From NCBI GenBank assembly GCA_964444735.1, contig CAYUIJ010000056.1, positions 1 to 16,214 of the forward strand: a stretch of DNA of 16,214 bases, in the 5' to 3' direction. Shown here in pieces: positions 13,513 through 16,214 of the stretch. Both the position numbers and the translations under genes were made by a program. Source of the DNA: Phocaeicola_A sp964444735. GTDB lineage: Bacteria > Bacteroidota > Bacteroidia > Bacteroidales > Bacteroidaceae. The first letter of the stretch is position 1, and each line of letters starts with the position of its first letter. The notes under the pieces were generated by a model. It worked only from the letters and a program-made list of their open reading frames with translations, did no database searches and was not told where the DNA came from.

Positions 13513-15141
13513 ATGGCAAAAGAGATATTATTCAATATTGATGCGCGTGACCAGCTTAAGAAAGGTGTAGACGAATTGGCTAATGCAGTGAAAGTAACAT
13601 TGGGCCCGAAAGGACGTAATGTGATTATTGAGAAGAAATTCGGTGCTCCTCAGATTACTAAAGATGGTGTTACTGTAGCAAAGGAAATTGAATTGAGTGA
13701 TGCTTTCCAGAACACAGGAGCTCAATTGGTAAAATCCGTAGCTTCAAAAACCGGTGATGATGCAGGTGATGGTACTACTACGGCTACTGTATTGGCTCAG
13801 GCTATTGTGGGTGTTGGCTTGAAGAATGTTACAGCCGGGGCAAATCCGATGGATTTGAAAAGAGGTATTGATAAAGCTGTTGCAAAGGTTGTTGAAACAA
13901 TCAAGAATCAGGCTGAGAAAGTAGGTGACAACTATGATAAGATAGAGCAGGTTGCTACCGTTTCGGCCAACAATGATCCTGTTATTGGTAAGTTGATTGC
14001 CGATGCCATGCGCAAAGTTTCTAAAGATGGTGTAATCACTATTGAAGAGGCTAAGGGTACAGACACTACAATTGGTGTTGTAGAGGGTATGCAGTTTGAT
14101 CGTGGCTATTTGTCTTCATACTTTGTAACCGATACTGAGAAAATGGAATGTGTAATGGAAAGTCCATATATCTTGGTATACGATAAGAAGATTTCTAACC
14201 TGAAAGATTTCCTGCCTATTTTGGAACCGGCAGTACAGAGTGGACGTCCTTTGCTGGTAATTGCTGAGGATGTTGATAGTGAGGCTTTAACCACATTGGT
14301 TGTTAACCGTTTGCGTTCTAACTTAAAGATCTGTGCTGTAAAAGCTCCGGGATTTGGTGATCGTCGTAAAGAAATGCTTGAGGATATCGCAGTTTTGACG
14401 GGTGGTGTTGTTATCAGTGAAGAGAAAGGTTTGAAACTGGAACAGGCTACTATCGAAATGTTGGGTAGTGCAGACAAGGTAACTGTTACAAAAGACAATA
14501 CTACCATTGTTAAGGGTGCCGGTGCAAAAGAAAATATCCGGGAACGTATCAATCAGATTAAGGCACAAATCAAGACTACCACTTCTGACTATGACAGGGA
14601 AAAACTTCAGGAACGTCTTGCTAAATTGTCGGGTGGAGTAGCTGTTCTTTACGTAGGTGCTGCTTCTGAAGTTGAGATGAAAGAAAAGAAAGACCGTGTA
14701 AACGATGCTTTATGCGCTACACGTGCTGCTATTGAAGAAGGTATTGTTCCGGGTGGCGGCGTAGTTTACATTCGTGCTATTGATGCTTTGGATGGTCTGA
14801 AAGGAGACAATGCGGATGAGACTACCGGTATTGAGATTATCAGACGTGCCATTGAGGAGCCGTTGCGTCAGATTGTGGCAAATGCCGGTAAGGAAGGTGC
14901 GGTAGTTGTTCAAAAGGTTTGTGAAGGAAAAGGCGACTTCGGTTACAATGCACGTACTGATGTTTATGAAAACTTGTATGCTGCAGGTGTGGTAGATCCG
15001 GCAAAGGTAACTCGTGTTGCTTTGGAAAATGCCGCTTCGATTGCCGGTATGTTCCTTACTACTGAGTGTGTAGTTGTTGAGAAGAAAGAAGATAAGCCCG
15101 AAATGCCTATGAACCCGGGTATGGGAGGCATGGGTATGTAA
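13513..15141 (+). CDS. groEL: Chaperonin GroEL (Hsp60)
   Basis: 542 residues, full length. The N-terminus MAKEILFNIDARDQLKKGVD, the ATP-binding segments TLGPKGRNVIIEK and GDGTTTATVLAQAI, the apical domain with RGYLSSYFVTD, and the equatorial block VPGGGVVYIRAIDAL are all present, and the C-terminus is a short Met/Gly tail (MNPGMGGMGM). It forms the double-ring ATPase that folds non-native proteins with GroES in the cytoplasm. Several minus-strand open frames inside it are shadows. It ends 26 bp before a strong hairpin terminator, so groESL is a self-contained unit. Confidence 0.98.
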   Translation: MAKEILFNIDARDQLKKGVDELANAVKVTLGPKGRNVIIEKKFGAPQITKDGVTVAKEIELSDAFQNTGAQLVKSVASKTGDDAGDGTTTATVLAQAIVGVGLKNVTAGANPMDLKRGIDKAVAKVVETIKNQAEKVGDNYDKIEQVATVSANNDPVIGKLIADAMRKVSKDGVITIEEAKGTDTTIGVVEGMQFDRGYLSSYFVTDTEKMECVMESPYILVYDKKISNLKDFLPILEPAVQSGRPLLVIAEDVDSEALTTLVVNRLRSNLKICAVKAPGFGDRRKEMLEDIAVLTGGVVISEEKGLKLEQATIEMLGSADKVTVTKDNTTIVKGAGAKENIRERINQIKAQIKTTTSDYDREKLQERLAKLSGGVAVLYVGAASEVEMKEKKDRVNDALCATRAAIEEGIVPGGGVVYIRAIDALDGLKGDNADETTGIEIIRRAIEEPLRQIVANAGKEGAVVVQKVCEGKGDFGYNARTDVYENLYAAGVVDPAKVTRVALENAASIAGMFLTTECVVVEKKEDKPEMPMNPGMGGMGM

Positions 15142-15167
15142 TATAATCTTTTTCCGATAAATAAATG

Positions 15168-15200
15168 AATGGCTGAACCGTTAACGGTTCAGCCATTTTT
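15168..15200 (+). terminator. Intrinsic terminator of groESL
   Basis: A perfect 15-bp inverted repeat (AATGGCTGAACCGTT at 15168-15182, its complement at 15183-15197) running into TTTTT. A tight hairpin followed by T, 26 bp after the groEL stop. Confidence 0.9.
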
Positions 15201-15275
15201 ATGCATTTAGAAAAAAATTTCATAAAGCCATGCACCCGGCCTGTCTGGGAGCGGGTTCCATGACATGGTTCGTCA

Positions 15276-15530
15276 TGTCCCGTTGTTATGGAAGGACATG
15301 CTTAGAGAATTATTTCCCGTGCGGGGATGCATGATTGGCACCTTGTTTCCGGATTTGTACTTCCTGTGTTTCTTGTCTTTGCCGATGCTTCGGGCTTCAG
15401 GCTCATGAGCGGAACAGATTTTTTCATGGCTGTCGTGCTTTTACGGAAGGACAGTCTTTCGTTGCGTCCGCAGTCTTCCGGCTGCCTTGAGAGCCTTGTC
15501 CCGATTTCTGGCGGTTCCGACAGACGCGTT
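15276..15530 (-). pseudogene. Degenerate IS5-type transposase fragment
   Basis: One minus-strand frame from 15530 to a TGA at 15273, interrupted by TAA at 15441-15443, reads NRDKALKAAGRLRTQRK, then after the stop EKICSAHEPEARSIGKDKKH and RKYKSGNKVPIM. This resembles the conserved stretch K-x-YS-x-HEP...IGKGK-x-HK-x-YE-x-GNKVS of IS5-family transposases, with several substitutions. No start, no other catalytic blocks and no terminal repeats were identified, so it is a decayed piece. The base composition is richer in G+C than the neighbouring genes, which fits imported DNA. The assignment rests on this one motif block read by eye. Confidence 0.45.
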
Positions 15531-15572
15531 TCAAGACAAGGGATCGGATCCGGTGAGGAGGAAGTCCTGTGT

Positions 15573-16018
15573 CTTCCTCGCCGGCACGGCAGCGAAAGAT
15601 TGAAAGAACTGGAACATAACATTGCGGAGTTGCATCAGAAGATTGCTAGACGGGACACTTGTTTCCAAAGACGAGGAAATATTACGATTGAGCACCATTC
15701 TTGAAAAGCATTCCACTGGTTTCCGTTGCTCAATGGATGTTGAAAAAAATGGGAAAGATGTGTTATGCCATTGGTTTTATCAAAGATATGATAAACAGTC
15801 TTTTGACAAAGAAAGAAGCCATCAGATGCAATGGAAAAATCTATTCCGAAGAGCATAAACGAAAATTTGAAATCAAAAATGATACTTTTAAGGGTGAGAA
15901 AAGTTCTGTTGATGATAATAAATTGGTGCTGACAATAAACAGACAACCAATAGGCGAATGGTTCAAAGAGCAATGGGAGAAATTAAGGCGAGGTTTACAA
16001 CAGCAGCGGAAAAACCAA
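15573..16018 (+). pseudogene. C-terminal remnant of a Bacteroides mobilization relaxase (MobA/BmgA-like), multiply frameshifted
   Basis: Three frames in turn give the C-terminal part of a relaxase of the kind found on Bacteroides mobilizable and conjugative transposons. First comes a coiled-coil piece (ERLKELEHNIAELHQKIA, about 15591-15645), next frame LVSKDEEILRLSTILEKHST (about 15658-15715), then the next frame QWMLKKMGKMCYAIGF, LLTKKEAIRCNGKIYSEEHK and LVLTINRQPIGEWFKEQWEK (about 15731-15987). The last block is the characteristic relaxase C-terminus. Each switch is +1, so at least two indels have accumulated. The catalytic N-terminal domain is absent, so the piece cannot act in mobilization. 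The final frame runs without a stop into IS256-type transposase sequence near 16019. Confidence 0.75.
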
Positions 16019-16214
16019 GAAAAAGTAGAAGATTTAGAATGTGAAAGTATCAAGAACAGGGCCATTGAGCAGCTAAAAGCCGGTAAGCCCTTGTTGGGGA
16101 AAGGATGGAGCCTTTGCTCCCTTGTTGGAGAGTATTTTAAATGCCGCCCTTGAAGGCGGGATGGATGCCCATCTTTCCGATGACGGGCGCATGAGTGGCA
16201 ACCGCCGTAACGGC
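16019..16214 (+). pseudogene. IS256-family (mutator-type) transposase N-terminus, frameshifted and cut by the window edge
   Basis: In the frame shared with the relaxase remnant, EKVEDLECESIKNRAIEQLK then AGKPLLGK matches the N-terminus of Bacteroides IS256-type transposases. Around 16097-16104 the reading moves +1 into DGAFAPLLESILNAALEGG followed by MDAHLSDDGRMSGNRRNG, the conserved block of the family, which stays open to base 16214. Staying in the first frame leads to TGA at 16151-16153. There is no ATG at the transposase start, and the sequence is joined directly to the relaxase fragment without a visible terminal inverted repeat, so the 5' end has been lost. The catalytic DDE residues would lie beyond the window. 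Confidence 0.75.

Noticed and set aside
14106..14552. A 148-codon minus-strand open frame inside groEL
   Set aside because: It is antisense to a highly conserved region of groEL; Ser/Thr-rich translation typical of a shadow frame.
15302..15622. A 106-codon minus-strand open frame
   Set aside because: Its translation shows no family pattern; the neighbouring frame of the same strand carries the transposase-like block, so this is a shadow of a decayed gene.
16097..16106. Programmed ribosomal frameshifting in the IS256-type transposase (GGGAAAG slippery-like bases)
   Set aside because: The heptamer is not in the X-XXY-YYZ phase, the shift needed is +1 rather than -1, and IS256-type transposases are normally encoded by one frame. 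An indel is simpler.

Overview
The window looks like chromosomal DNA of a gut Bacteroidales, most likely Bacteroides or Phocaeicola. The evidence is AT-rich intergenic DNA, promoters of the Bacteroidetes type (TTG about 19-20 bp upstream of TAnnTTTG), A-rich leaders with few Shine-Dalgarno sites, a DUF4468 protein, an ArnT-like transferase, a Na+-translocating NADH:quinone reductase (NQR) operon, and Bacteroides-type mobile-element remnants. No rRNA, tRNA or CRISPR array was seen. All assignments come from reading the sequence; no database search was run.

Layout. (a) 1-618, minus strand: the front of a 2-oxoacid:ferredoxin oxidoreductase operon, made of a small TPR protein, a 2x[4Fe-4S] ferredoxin subunit and the first 18 codons of the VorB/KorA-type subunit. 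(b) 788-1999, minus strand: an exported protein joining DUF4468 to a flavin-reductase-like split barrel. (c) 2135-4886: a convergent pair of glycosyltransferases, a GT2 polyprenyl-phosphate sugar synthase and a GT39/ArnT-like membrane transferase, sharing a perfect 16-bp hairpin terminator. (d) 5254-11419: a complete nqrABCDEF operon. Its NqrC carries two N-terminal rubrerythrin-type rubredoxin-like domains in frame, which is the most unusual protein here. (e) 11725-12856: a membrane acyltransferase of the OafA/acyltransferase-3 type. A G9 tract puts it out of frame and a length of G8 or G11 would restore it, so it is a strong candidate for phase variation. A second G9 tract abuts its candidate promoter. 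(f) 13192-15141: groES-groEL, preceded by a near-consensus sigma-54 (-24/-12) promoter and an upstream inverted repeat, and followed by a perfect hairpin terminator. (g) 15201-16214: a graveyard of mobile DNA, with an IS5-type transposase remnant (minus), a multiply frameshifted relaxase C-terminus (plus) and a frameshifted IS256-type transposase (plus) that runs off the window.

How the genes fit together. The oxidoreductase makes reduced ferredoxin from 2-oxoacids. NQR oxidises NADH, reduces quinone and exports Na+, so it is a core energy-conserving machine of these anaerobes. The rubredoxin domains on NqrC suggest an extra one-electron contact between the complex and a cytoplasmic partner; this is inference. 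The glycosyltransferase pair and the acyltransferase probably modify surface glycans or lipid A, and the acyltransferase appears to be switched OFF in this sequence.
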